In this document: positions 32,846 through 41,118 of the stretch, in pieces | Position numbering within the stretch: the stretch's first letter is position 1 | Layout of the letters: each line of letters begins with the position of its first letter | Program-made: the position numbers and the translations under genes | The notes under the pieces: model-generated | Seen by the model: the letters and a program-made list of their open reading frames with translations, nothing else | Database searches by the model: none | What the model was told of the DNA's origin: nothing | NCBI GenBank assembly: GCA_016178015.1 | Contig: JACOUB010000013.1 | Coordinates: forward strand, 1-41,719 | Source of the DNA: Methylocystis sp. | GTDB taxonomy: Bacteria > Pseudomonadota > Alphaproteobacteria > Rhizobiales > Beijerinckiaceae | Direction of reading: 5' to 3' | Length of the DNA: 41,719 nucleotides

Positions 32846-32996
32846 CCCTCTCCCCGCTTGCGGGGAGAGGGCTGGGGTGAGGGGCCGGGGGTATTTCTCG
32901 CAACGCCATGACGCCACAGTTGTGTAACGTCACCCGCATTCGGCGTAATACCCCACGCCCCTCACCCTGACCCTCTCCCCGCTTGCGGGGAGAGGG
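32846..32996. repeat. Palindromic element A, full copy 2, between hprA and sgaA (151 bp)
   Basis: Both ends are CCCTCTCCCCGCTTGCGGGG-type stem-loops. The inner arms GGTGAGGGGCCGGGGGTATT and the complement of ATACCCCACGCCCCTCACCC form a long imperfect inverted repeat. The centre differs from copy 1. No coding capacity is seen. Confidence 0.85.
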
Positions 32997-33006
32997 AAGA
33001 CGTCCC

Positions 33007-34200
33007 TTACGCCTGCAGCAACGGCGCGGCGCGGTAGACTGCTTGCGCCGCGGCGACGCCGCTGCCCGGGGTCACCTTGATGCCGACATCGAGCATCGCC
33101 ATTTCGGTCCCCGCGATGGCGCCGAGCAACATCAGCTCGTTGAGATCGCCGAGATGGCCGATGCGGAACAGCTTGCCCGCCATCTGCGACAGGCCGGCGC
33201 CCAGCGCCAGATTGTAGCGGCGATAGGCGATGTCGATCACCTTGGCGCCGTCGAAGCCGTCCGGAACCATGATGGCGCTGACGGTGTCGGAGTTCCACTT
33301 GGGCTCCTTGGCGCACAGCTTGAGTCCCCAGGCGCGCACCGCGGCGCGCACGCCTTCGGCCAGATGGTGATGGCGCTTGTAGACCTGTTCGAGGCCTTCC
33401 TCGAACAGGATGTTGAGCGCTTCGCGCAGGCCATAGAGCAAAGGCAGCGCCGGCGTATAGGGGAAGTAGCCGCTGGCGTTGGCCTTGACATGGTCGTTGA
33501 AGTCGAAATAGGCGCGGCGCACTTTGGCGGTCGCGGCCGCCGCGAGAGCCTTCTTGCTGACGCTCATGATGGCGAGGCCGGCAGGCAGCATGAAGCCCTT
33601 CTGCGAACCGGAGACCGCGATGTCGACGCCCCATTCGTCCTGCTGAAAATCGAGGCTGCCGATGGAGCTCACGCCGTCGACGAACAGCAGGGCGGGATGT
33701 TTGGCCTTGTCGATGGCGCGACGCACGGCGCCGATGTCGCTGGTGACGCCGGTCGACGTCTCGTTGTGGGTGGCGAGCACCGCCTTGATCGAATGACTCT
33801 TGTCGGCGCGCAGCGCTTCCTCGATCCGCTCGGGATTATTGCCCGTGCCCCATTCTTCTTCCTGGACGATGACCTCGAGGCCGAGGCGCTGCGCGAGATC
33901 GATCCACAGATGGCTGAACTGGCCAAAGCGCGAGGCCAGAACCTTGTCGCCGGGCGAAAGGGTGTTGCTCAGCGCCGCTTCCCAGCCGCCGGTACCCGAC
34001 GCCGGGAAGATGAAAGCGTGGCCGGTCGTGGTCTTGAACACCTTCTTCAGCTGCGCAAACAGCGGCAGGGTCAGCTCCGGGAACTTGGACGAACGGTGAT
34101 CTTCCGACGCGACGTTCATGGCCCGCAACACGCGATCGGGCAGATTGGTGGGGCCGGGCACAAACAGAAAATTACGGCCTGGTATTCTCGCATTCGACAT
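33007..34200 (-). CDS. sgaA: Serine-glyoxylate aminotransferase
   Basis: SgaA transfers the amino group of serine to glyoxylate, giving hydroxypyruvate and glycine, in the serine cycle. The 397-residue class V aminotransferase has GRNFLFVPGPTNLPDRVLRA near the start, HAFIFPASGTGGWEAALSNT near 61-80, ATHNETSTGVTSDI near 143-156 and the PLP-binding lysine K201 in SGSQKGFMLPAGLA. It is the first intact gene of the serine-cycle run; the promoter probably lies in 34201-34340. A GAAGGGAA ribosome site precedes ATG 34200. Confidence 0.96.
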   Translation of the reverse strand: MSNARIPGRNFLFVPGPTNLPDRVLRAMNVASEDHRSSKFPELTLPLFAQLKKVFKTTTGHAFIFPASGTGGWEAALSNTLSPGDKVLASRFGQFSHLWIDLAQRLGLEVIVQEEEWGTGNNPERIEEALRADKSHSIKAVLATHNETSTGVTSDIGAVRRAIDKAKHPALLFVDGVSSIGSLDFQQDEWGVDIAVSGSQKGFMLPAGLAIMSVSKKALAAAATAKVRRAYFDFNDHVKANASGYFPYTPALPLLYGLREALNILFEEGLEQVYKRHHHLAEGVRAAVRAWGLKLCAKEPKWNSDTVSAIMVPDGFDGAKVIDIAYRRYNLALGAGLSQMAGKLFRIGHLGDLNELMLLGAIAGTEMAMLDVGIKVTPGSGVAAAQAVYRAAPLLQA

Positions 34201-34268
34201 TTCCAGTTCCCTTCGAGCTCATCGGTCCTAAGTTTGAACCTTGGGTTTCCACAGTAGACGACCCGGCC

Positions 34269-34288
34269 GTCTGGAAATCCAACCAGAC
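34269..34288. promoter_or_regulatory. Inverted repeat upstream of sgaA
   Basis: GTCTGG and CCAGAC flank eight bases (AAATCCAA) about 70 bp upstream of the sgaA ATG, in the 142-bp gap between the broken ftfL and sgaA. It could be a dyad for a LysR-type regulator such as QscR, which controls serine-cycle genes in Methylobacterium. The short arms make this weak. Confidence 0.25.
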
Positions 34289-34341
34289 GCCGCGGGCTAT
34301 TCGGCAATAGATTGAGAGAACCTGCCTTAAGAGGCGGCCCT

Positions 34342-35899
34342 TTAAAACAAGCCGGCGATACGGCCGTCCGGAGCAACCTCGATATTGTTGGCGGCCGGAA
34401 CTTTGGGCAGTCCCGGCATCGTCATGATGTCGCCACAGATGACCACGACGAATTCCGCGCCGGCCGAAAGACGCAGTTCACGAACAGGAATGACAAAGCC
34501 CGACGGCGCGCCCTTGGCGGCGGGATCGGTCGTGAAACTATATTGCGTCTTGGCGATGCACACCGGCAGGCGCCCGAACCCGCCCTTTTCCAATTCCGCA
34601 AAACGGTCCTTCATGCTCTGATCGAGCGCGATGTCCGCCGCGCCATAGATTTCACGCGCAATGGCGCGCGTCTTCTCTATGAGCGACAGATCGTCGGGAT
34701 AAAGCGTGTGGAATTTCGACGGCGTCGTGGCGATGGCGCGCAAGACGGTCTGCGCGAGCTCTACGGCGCCGACGCCGCCCGAGCCCCAATGGTCGGCGAG
34801 CACGCATTCGACGCCCTCCGCCGCCGACAGGCGCTTCAGGATATCCAACTCCGCCTGCGTGTCGGTGCTGAAGCGGTTCACCGAAACGATGACCGGAACT
34901 CCGAATTTCTTGATGTTGGCGACAGGCGCCGAAGCCGGCTTCGAGAACGACGTAATCGGCGAGTTTCAACGCCGCCTTGGTGGCGATCACCGAATTGCAG
35001 CCATGCGCGATATTGGCGAAGGGACCGCCATGGATGAACGCCGGATTGTTCTCCAGCGTCTGCACCAGATTGGGCGCCAGCGCGTCCTTGAGCAGCGCCG
35101 ACATCGGCCCGGCGGCTTTCAGTTCGCTCGCCCGAACGGCTTGGCGATCTCGCGTCTGACCGACGATGATTTGGCCGAGGCGGCGCTGCAGATCGGCGAA
35201 GTCGGTCGCCAGACAGAAAATGGCCATGACCTCGGAGGCGACGGTAATGTCGAATCCATCCTCGCGCGGAAAACCGTTGGCGACGCCGCCCAATGACGAG
35301 ACGATCGAACGCAGCGCGCGATCGTTCATGTCGACGGCGCGCCGCCACGTGATGCGGCGCGGATCGATGGCGGGCGAATGGCCCCAATAGACGTGGTTGT
35401 CGATGAGCGCGGCCAGGAGATTGTTGGCGGTTCCGACGGCGTGGAAGTCGCCGGTGAAATGGAGATTGATGTCCTCCATCGGCACGACTTGCGCATAACC
35501 GCCGCCGGCGGCGCCGCCTTTCACCCCGAAGCACGGACCCAAGCTCGGCTCGCGAATGCACAGCACGGCTTTCTTGCCGATGTGGTTGAGCGCGTCGTTG
35601 AGGCCGACGGTCGTCGTGGTCTTGCCTTCGCCGGCGGGCGTCGGGGTGATCGCGGTGACGAGGATCAGCCTGCCGTCCGCGCGATCCTTCAAAGATGCGA
35701 TGTAATCGAGGGGGATCTTGGCCTTGTAATGGCCATAGGGGAGCACATGTTCCGCAGAAATGCCGAGCTTGTCGCGCGCCACCTCGACAATCGGCCGCAT
35801 TTTGGCCGCTTGCGAGATTTCGACGTCGGATTTGGGCGCGCGATGCTGGTTGTTTTTCCCGCTCGTGGACGGAGCGAGGGCGGACGCTGGTGCAAGCAT
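34342..35899 (-). pseudogene. ftfL: Formate-tetrahydrofolate ligase, internally deleted and frameshifted
   Basis: FtfL makes 10-formyl-H4F from formate and ATP and feeds the serine cycle. The first part (from ATG 35899, with AAGGAG upstream) is intact to [13 protein letters not shown], including the P-loop [11 protein letters not shown] at 86-96. At about 34931 the frame then shifts by +1. The second frame resumes at [20 protein letters not shown] and runs normally to the conserved end GLF at 34342. Compared with my recollection of Methylobacterium FtfL, about 60 residues between GFGA (normally DLGAEKF...) and the KFGVPV segment are missing, a deletion near 180 bp that is not a multiple of three. 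The gene can hardly yield an active enzyme. An assembly error is the main alternative. The N-terminus is also about 20 residues longer than usual. Confidence 0.88.
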
Positions 35900-36423
35900 T
35901 ACAATTCCACTCCTTGGCAGAAAGCGTTTCGCGAACCTTTAAGATGCTATCCGGTCCGGTCGGCCATGCGGCCGCAAACCCTCGCGCCAAAACCCGGCGC
36001 CGCCCGGTTTCCGCCATTATCGGGCGAAACTAGAATCATCTTCGATTTTCATCAAGTGCCCCCGCTGCGGCACATCAGCCGCCGGCGACGCGGCGATCCG
36101 CGCCCGGATCGCCCCTAATGGATGAAGACGAATTTCCTCGTCAAGCGAAATCTTAGCCTCCGGCGCTGTTTCTATGCCGCGCAAAATATGGCGTTCGAGG
36201 GGATGCCGCCGCACGCCGGCAAGCATGATCGGGTAGGCTGTGCTGTTCGACCAGTCGGGTGGCGGCGCTACCCTTTACCTATTCCTCCAGGCGGGACATG
36301 CACCCGTTGGCGCACCCGACAGGACGCCGTGCCTGCGCTATCCGGCTGCGGCCGCGCGCCGACGACGATCCAGCCGATTCGCACGCCGCGGTCCGCCGCC
36401 CGGCCGCCATAGCGAAAACCAAG
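35900..36423. other. Intergenic region between ftfL and msrB
   Basis: This 524-bp gap contains the ribosome site and presumably the promoter of ftfL near its left end (GAGTGG and AAGGAG read on the minus strand at about 35905-35916). Short open frames exist on both strands (for example 36017-36226 minus, 69 codons) but show no recognisable family and no strong ribosome site. A minus-strand reading near 36300-36420 includes RIGWIVVGARPQPDS, which looks protein-like and may be a decayed gene, unproven. Confidence 0.5.
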
Positions 36424-36843
36424 TCATGCGGGCAGGGAATCGTTCTCCGGAATGAACGTCATGGCGACGCCATTGATGCAGTAACGCTGTCCGGTTGGGG
36501 GCGGACCATCGTCGAAGACATGGCCGAGGTGGCAGCCGCAGCGGCTGCAATGAACCTCCGTGCGCGGCGCGACCAGACTGCGGTCGACAGACGATGCGAT
36601 GGCGCCCGCAAGCGGCGCGAAGAAGCTCGGCCAGCCCGTGCCGCTGTCGAATTTGTGCTTGGATGCAAAGAGTGGCTGATCGCACCCGGCGCAGACGAAT
36701 GTTCCCGGCCGTTTCTCGTAATTCAGCGCGCAACTGCCGGGACGCTCCGTGCCGTGTCGGCGCATGACGGCGTATTGCTCCGCGGTCAGACGCGCGCGCC
36801 ATTCCTCGTCGCTGCGCGTGACGGCGAATGTCTGGTCGTTCAT
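36424..36843 (-). CDS. msrB: Peptide-methionine (R)-S-oxide reductase MsrB
   Basis: MsrB repairs oxidised methionine (R-sulfoxide) in proteins. The 139-residue product has the two zinc-binding CxxC pairs (C51/C54 in CAGC and C99/C102 in CSRC), the core [30 protein letters not shown] with the catalytic Cys122, and the conserved end. It is monocistronic, with the ribosome site AAAGGAGAAAA just before ATG 36843. Length matches single-domain MsrB. Confidence 0.97.
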   Translation of the reverse strand: MNDQTFAVTRSDEEWRARLTAEQYAVMRRHGTERPGSCALNYEKRPGTFVCAGCDQPLFASKHKFDSGTGWPSFFAPLAGAIASSVDRSLVAPRTEVHCSRCGCHLGHVFDDGPPPTGQRYCINGVAMTFIPENDSLPA

Positions 36844-37052
36844 CCGGTTTTCTCCTTTTCCCGGGAAGATAGTTCAGCCGTCGTGGAATTCGAGCGAAGC
36901 GAAAAGAAGAGATTCAAAGCAAAAATGCGGCGGCCGACCGCAGCTCCTGCGCAAATGCCGCGAATGTCGTTCGAAAAAGCTTTCGCTGGCGGCAAACTGC
37001 CGATAAGAATTCCAAATCACCTGATCTTTTGAGCGCACGGGCCGGGACGGCG

Positions 37053-38630
37053 ATGGCGGACTCGAAAAAATTCGACGCCGTGGTCATCGGCGCGGGACTG
37101 GGCGGACTGACCGCCGGCGCGCTGCTCGCCAAGGCGGGCTGGAGCGTTTGCCTGCTTGAACGCAATTTCAGCTTAGGGGGCGCGGCCTCGGTCTATCGGG
37201 TGGGGTCGCTCACCATCGAGGCGTCGCTGCACCAGACCTCCGACCCGCGCCATCCGCGCGACGCCAAGCATCGCATCTTGAGCCACCTCGGCGTCCTGGA
37301 CGAGATCGAATGGATTGCGACCGGGCCGCTCTACACGGTGCGTGGCGGCCCGCTCGTCGAGCCTTTCACCCTGCCTTGCGGCTTCGAGCGCGCGTCTGAC
37401 GCCCTCGCCGGCCGGTTTCCCGACAAGAGCCAGGCGATCCGCCGGTTCTTGAGCGAAGTCGAACACATTCACGATTCCTTGTGGAACCTCGCGCAGGCGC
37501 GCGAAGAACATTCGCTCGCCAAGTTCGCGCGCGGTCTTGCCGAGATCGCTCCGGCGGCGCTCGGCTGGCAGTCCACGCTCGACGAAGTGTTCACGCAGGA
37601 ATTCGCCGGCTGCGAAGAACTGAAATGCGCGCTCGGCGCCAATCTCGCCTATTATGGCGACGACCCCAAGCGGATGTGGTGGGTCTTCTACGCCCTGGCG
37701 CAAGGCGGCTACATCTCGTCGGGCGGCGCCTACGTTAAGGGCGGTTCGCGCCAGCTCGGCCTCAAGCTCGCCAAGGTCATTGCCGGGGCGGGCGGCGTGG
37801 TGCGCCTCGGGCGCATGGCGAACGGCATCGAAACCGACGCCGCGGGCAAGGTCGCTTTCGTCCGTCACGTCAATCGGAGTTCCGGCGCCGACGAAGAACG
37901 CGTCGAGGCCGGCGTCGTCCTCGCCAATTGCGCACCCAGCGTCGCCGCCGAGATGCTGCCGCCGGCGGCGCGCGCCAAGATGGAGGCGGCGTTCGGAAAA
38001 CGCGAATTGTCGACCTCCCTGTTTTGCGCGCACTACGGCCTGAGCGAGCCGCCATCGAAAGTCGGGCTCACGAACTACTCGACGATCATCCTGCCTGCGG
38101 AAATGACGAGGTTCGATCACTACGGCAAGTCCGCCGCCCTGCTCGGCGCCGCGCCGCAAGGGCCGCTGCCGGCCTTGGCGATCGCCAATTTCAGCGTCAT
38201 CGATGCGGGGCTGTGGGAGAAGCCGCCGATCCTGCTCAGCGTCGTCGGCCTCGACCGCATGAGCAACTGGGCCGGCCTGTCGCGCCAGGCGGCGCAGGAT
38301 CGGCGCGAACGTTGGCTCGACGCCCTGCTCGCCGCGCTCGAGCGCGACTATCCGGGTCTCGCGGCGCTGGTGACGGAGCGCGTCTTTGTCAACGCGCAAT
38401 CGATGCAGAGCTATTTGAACACGCCGGACGGCGCCGTCTACGGCTTCGCGCCCTCGCCGCCGCAATCGCCGATCTTCGCCGGATTTCCGCGCACGCCGAA
38501 AACGCCGGTGCCCGGGCTCTATCTCGCCTCGGCCTTCGGCGGCGAACATGGTTTTAACGGCGCCATGCTGTCGGGAGCCGAGGCGGCGCGGCTGGCGTCG
38601 GACGCCTGGGACGTTTCGAGGAACGGGTAA
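37053..38630 (+). CDS. FAD-dependent oxidoreductase, phytoene desaturase/carotenoid isomerase-like
   Basis: The 525-residue protein has the FAD Rossmann motif VVIGAGLGGLTAGALLAKAG at the N-terminus, then LLERNFSLGGAASVYRVGSL with the family's GG signature. The substrate region has AYVKGGSRQLGLKLAKVIAG (about 225-245). The C-terminal FAD segment is PGLYLASAFGGEHGFNGAML. Similar sequences are annotated as phytoene desaturases, CrtISO or retinol saturase-like enzymes. No other carotenoid gene is nearby, so substrate and role remain open. ATG 37053 was chosen over 37029 because homologues begin just before the Rossmann strand. Confidence 0.88.
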   Translation: MADSKKFDAVVIGAGLGGLTAGALLAKAGWSVCLLERNFSLGGAASVYRVGSLTIEASLHQTSDPRHPRDAKHRILSHLGVLDEIEWIATGPLYTVRGGPLVEPFTLPCGFERASDALAGRFPDKSQAIRRFLSEVEHIHDSLWNLAQAREEHSLAKFARGLAEIAPAALGWQSTLDEVFTQEFAGCEELKCALGANLAYYGDDPKRMWWVFYALAQGGYISSGGAYVKGGSRQLGLKLAKVIAGAGGVVRLGRMANGIETDAAGKVAFVRHVNRSSGADEERVEAGVVLANCAPSVAAEMLPPAARAKMEAAFGKRELSTSLFCAHYGLSEPPSKVGLTNYSTIILPAEMTRFDHYGKSAALLGAAPQGPLPALAIANFSVIDAGLWEKPPILLSVVGLDRMSNWAGLSRQAAQDRRERWLDALLAALERDYPGLAALVTERVFVNAQSMQSYLNTPDGAVYGFAPSPPQSPIFAGFPRTPKTPVPGLYLASAFGGEHGFNGAMLSGAEAARLASDAWDVSRNG

Positions 38631-38784
38631 CCCGGATAAATTGGGACATGACGTCTAAGGACTTCCCGATCGCATGAACTCATGTGATCGAAAAGGAATC
38701 GCTCAACATCAATAAGTTGGAGCAGGTCGCGTCTTTTACGCCTCATGAAGGCTTGCGTCTGCGAAAACGCGCGTCACTCGAATG

Positions 38785-38853
38785 CTAGAGCATTTTCCGC
38801 CGAAGTGGCCGCCGGTTCGGCGAAGAAAATGCGTTAAAACAAAAACGTAGAGC
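38785..38853. repeat. Dispersed inverted-repeat element before ispE (REP-like)
   Basis: CTAGAGCATTTTCCGCCGAA is followed by a short spacer and then TTCGGCGAAGAAAATGC, an imperfect inverted repeat. A second GTAGAGC lies at the right end. The pattern (AGAGCATTTTC...GAAAATGC...TAGAGC) is common in intergenic DNA of Rhizobiales. It lies in the 273-bp gap between the oxidoreductase gene and ispE, and no gene is seen in the rest of the gap. Confidence 0.65.
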
Positions 38854-38903
38854 TTTTTCTTGTTTCCACGAAACATGAAAAAGTTCTAAAGACAAGATCG
38901 CCC

Positions 38904-39773
38904 ATGCTGACGACGCGCGCGCCTGCAAAAATCAATCTCACCCTGCATGTTCTCGGCCGCCGCAGCGATGACGGCTATCACGAGCTCGAAAGCCTCGTCG
39001 CCTTCACCGGGTGCGGCGACCTCTTGACGTTGGCGCCCGGCGGCGAACTCGCCCTGAGCGTGGAAGGTCCGACAGCCGCGGCCGCCGGCTCTCCCGCCGA
39101 CAACCTCGTCTTGCGCGCGGCGCGCAACCTCGCCGAACGCGTCTCCGGATTGCGGCTCGGCGCCTTCCGTTTGACCAAGCTGCTGCCGGTCGCGGCGGGA
39201 ATCGGCGGCGGCTCGTCGGACGCAGCCGCCGCCCTGCGGCTGCTGGCGCGGGCCAATGATCTGGCGCTCGATGATGCGCGCCTGCAGGCGGCCGGGCGCG
39301 CCGCCGGCGCCGACGTCCCGGTGTGCCTCGCGCCGCGCGCCCGCATGATGCGCGGCGCCGGCGAGACGCTCGGTGGCGAGCTGGCCCTGCCGCCGCTCCC
39401 GGCCGTGCTGGTCAATCCAGGCGTCGCGGTCGCGACCAGCGCCGCGTTCGCGCGCCTTCGCCTCGCGCCCGGCGAGCGGACCAATTTTGGCCCGCATCCC
39501 AACATTGCGCCGGCTATGATGCCAGAGGCGTTGTGGAGCGCCTTGCGCATGGGCCGCAATGACATGGAGCGCTCGGCCTGCATCGACGCGCCGGTGGTGG
39601 TCGACGTCCTCGCCGCGCTGGCTGCCGCCGAAGGTTGTAAACTGGCGCGCATGTCGGGCTCGGGCGCCACCTGTTTCGCGCTGTTTGCAACGCGCCGCGC
39701 CGCCTCGCGGGCGGCCGCTCTCATCAGAGGGCGGCGCCCTTCTTGGTGGGTGAAGGCGGCAGTGTTGCGGTAA
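38904..39773 (+). CDS. ispE: 4-diphosphocytidyl-2-C-methyl-D-erythritol kinase
   Basis: IspE phosphorylates CDP-ME in the MEP isoprenoid pathway. The 289-residue GHMP kinase has [20 protein letters not shown] at the N-terminus, [20 protein letters not shown] (about 94-113; the glycine-rich ATP loop) and a C-terminal [13 protein letters not shown]. The conserved K9 and the loop aspartate D106 are present. It lies upstream of rlmB with 19 bp between stop and start, so they may be co-transcribed. ATG 38904 fits the family start. Confidence 0.97.
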   Translation: MLTTRAPAKINLTLHVLGRRSDDGYHELESLVAFTGCGDLLTLAPGGELALSVEGPTAAAAGSPADNLVLRAARNLAERVSGLRLGAFRLTKLLPVAAGIGGGSSDAAAALRLLARANDLALDDARLQAAGRAAGADVPVCLAPRARMMRGAGETLGGELALPPLPAVLVNPGVAVATSAAFARLRLAPGERTNFGPHPNIAPAMMPEALWSALRMGRNDMERSACIDAPVVVDVLAALAAAEGCKLARMSGSGATCFALFATRRAASRAAALIRGRRPSWWVKAAVLR

Positions 39774-39792
39774 GGTTCGAGGGAGAGAATCA

Positions 39793-40641
39793 TTGCGGCG
39801 GCGCGAACGCAAGGAGCAACGACGCAAGAACGAGAACGCGCCGCGTCTACGCGAGCGCGGACTCGAGCTTGGGCTGCGCGCCGGCGCGGCGCACGGCGGG
39901 CAAAGCGAGCCGCCGTTCCGTCGCCCTTCGCCCGATCTGGTCATTCTCTATGGCGCCCATGCGGTGCGCGCAGCGCTGCTGGCGCGCAAACGCAAGCTCT
40001 TGACGCTCTATGCGACCCCATCCGCGGCGGCGCGCATCGCGCCGGACGCTGCGGCCGCCGGGCTGGCGCCGCACATCGTCGAAGCGCAGCATCTCGCGCG
40101 CCGTCTCGGCAAAGACGCGGTCCACCAGGGCCTGCTGCTCGAAGCGCGCCCTCTGCCGCCAGCCGATGTCGCCGACATCGAAACGAACAGCGGCGTCGTT
40201 GTGGCGCTCGATCAGATTACCGATCCCCACAATGTCGGCGCGATCCTGCGTACGGCGGGCGCCTTCGCCGTCGACGCGCTGATCGTCGCAGATCGCCATA
40301 GCCCGGAGTTTTCCGGCGTCGTCGCCAAGGCGGCGTCGGGCGCGCTGGAGCATGTAAGGATCGTCAGCGTGGTCAATCTGGCGCGGGCGCTGCACGAGCT
40401 GTCCGAGCGGGACTATACGCTGGTCGGACTGGACTCGGAGGCGCCGCGGTCGCTCGCAGACACCGCGTTGACGCCACCCGTGGCGCTGGTGCTGGGCGCC
40501 GAGGGCAAGGGCCTGCGGCGATTGACGCGCGAGCGCTGTGACATTGTGGCGCGCCTCGACATGCCCGGAGCGATCAAGAGCCTCAATGTCTCGAACGCCT
40601 GCGCCGTCGCTTTGAGCCTTTTGCAGTCGAAGCTTTTGTGA
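39793..40641 (+). CDS. rlmB: 23S rRNA (guanosine-2251 2'-O)-methyltransferase RlmB
   Basis: RlmB methylates G2251 in the P-loop of 23S rRNA. The 282-residue protein has a basic N-terminal extension, a SpoU substrate-binding domain (ILYGAHAVRAALLARKRKLL onward) and the trefoil-knot SPOUT domain: VALDQITDPHNVGAILRTAG near 137-156, VLGAEGKGLRRLTRERCD near 232-249 and the end LDMPGAIKSLNVSNACAVAL. The start is a TTG at 39793; no ATG lies nearby in frame, so the exact N-terminus is uncertain. tRNA-Thr lies 117 bp downstream. Confidence 0.95.
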   Translation: MRRRERKEQRRKNENAPRLRERGLELGLRAGAAHGGQSEPPFRRPSPDLVILYGAHAVRAALLARKRKLLTLYATPSAAARIAPDAAAAGLAPHIVEAQHLARRLGKDAVHQGLLLEARPLPPADVADIETNSGVVVALDQITDPHNVGAILRTAGAFAVDALIVADRHSPEFSGVVAKAASGALEHVRIVSVVNLARALHELSERDYTLVGLDSEAPRSLADTALTPPVALVLGAEGKGLRRLTRERCDIVARLDMPGAIKSLNVSNACAVALSLLQSKLL

Positions 40642-40757
40642 CAAAGCGCGACCGCCGCCGGCGGCAAAACCGCCAACGGCGGCGCTGTTAGCGGCGTCGA
40701 GGGATTGACCTCTTCGCCTTGTTGTTCGAAGAGAATGCGATTGGCCGCGGCCAGGGC

Positions 40758-40833
40758 GCCGGTTTAGCTCAGCAGGTAGAGCAACTGATTTGTAATCAGT
40801 AGGTCGCGGGTTCGAATCCTGCAACCGGCACCA
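40758..40833 (+). tRNA. tRNA-Thr (anticodon TGT)
   Basis: The acceptor arms GCCGGTT and AACCGGC pair perfectly and are followed by the discriminator A and an encoded CCA. The D arm (AGCTCAGCAGGTAGAGC) and T arm (GCGGGTTCGAATCCTGC) have the canonical residues. The anticodon stem ACTGA/TCAGT encloses the loop TTTGTAA, giving anticodon TGT, which reads ACA threonine codons. tRNA genes are frequent integration sites, and different sequence follows directly here, but no integrase gene is in the window. Confidence 0.97.
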
Positions 40834-41118
40834 GTGAAAACAATTTGTTACAATAGCATGGATGAGCAGCGTTTAAGCTTTGGTGACCATATGGTGACCA
40901 ATCGGCATCCGCTCTCATCCTCAGCTTGTCTCGGCACGTTCAACTTCTCCAAAAAGACGACCAAGCAGCATCTGGAGATGATGAGCTTAGGTAAACGCCC
41001 CGAGTATCACCCGCATCCCGCACAGATAAAGGTGGGGCCAAAACAGCGGTTACTCTGTATCGATACAGGAATGGGCTGAAGGCCGCGCCGATCTGCTGCG
41101 GCAGATGGAGTTCCGGGC
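40834..41118. other. Region between tRNA-Thr and the CRISPR array
   Basis: No convincing gene was found. An open frame covers 40834-41079 but has no recognisable family. The direct repeat GGTGACC-ATAT-GGTGACC occurs at about 40883-40900, including the palindrome CCATATGG. Around 41057 the bases GTATCGATACA resemble the start of the CRISPR repeat (GTTTCGATCCA) and may be a decayed terminal repeat. Confidence 0.5.

Noticed and set aside
32983..34257. A 424-codon plus-strand open frame opposite sgaA
   Set aside because: The minus-strand aminotransferase is unmistakable; the opposite frame has no domain and biased composition.
36017..36226. A 69-codon minus-strand frame between ftfL and msrB
   Set aside because: It has no recognisable family and no clear ribosome site; it could be real, but nothing supports it beyond length.
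36259..37032. A 257-codon plus-strand frame covering msrB
   Set aside because: It is antisense to a clear MsrB gene with all zinc and catalytic cysteines; the plus frame has no domain.
40758..40900. tRNA-Thr as the attachment site of a mobile element carrying the CRISPR array
   Set aside because: No integrase gene and no direct repeat of the tRNA 3' end were found in the window.
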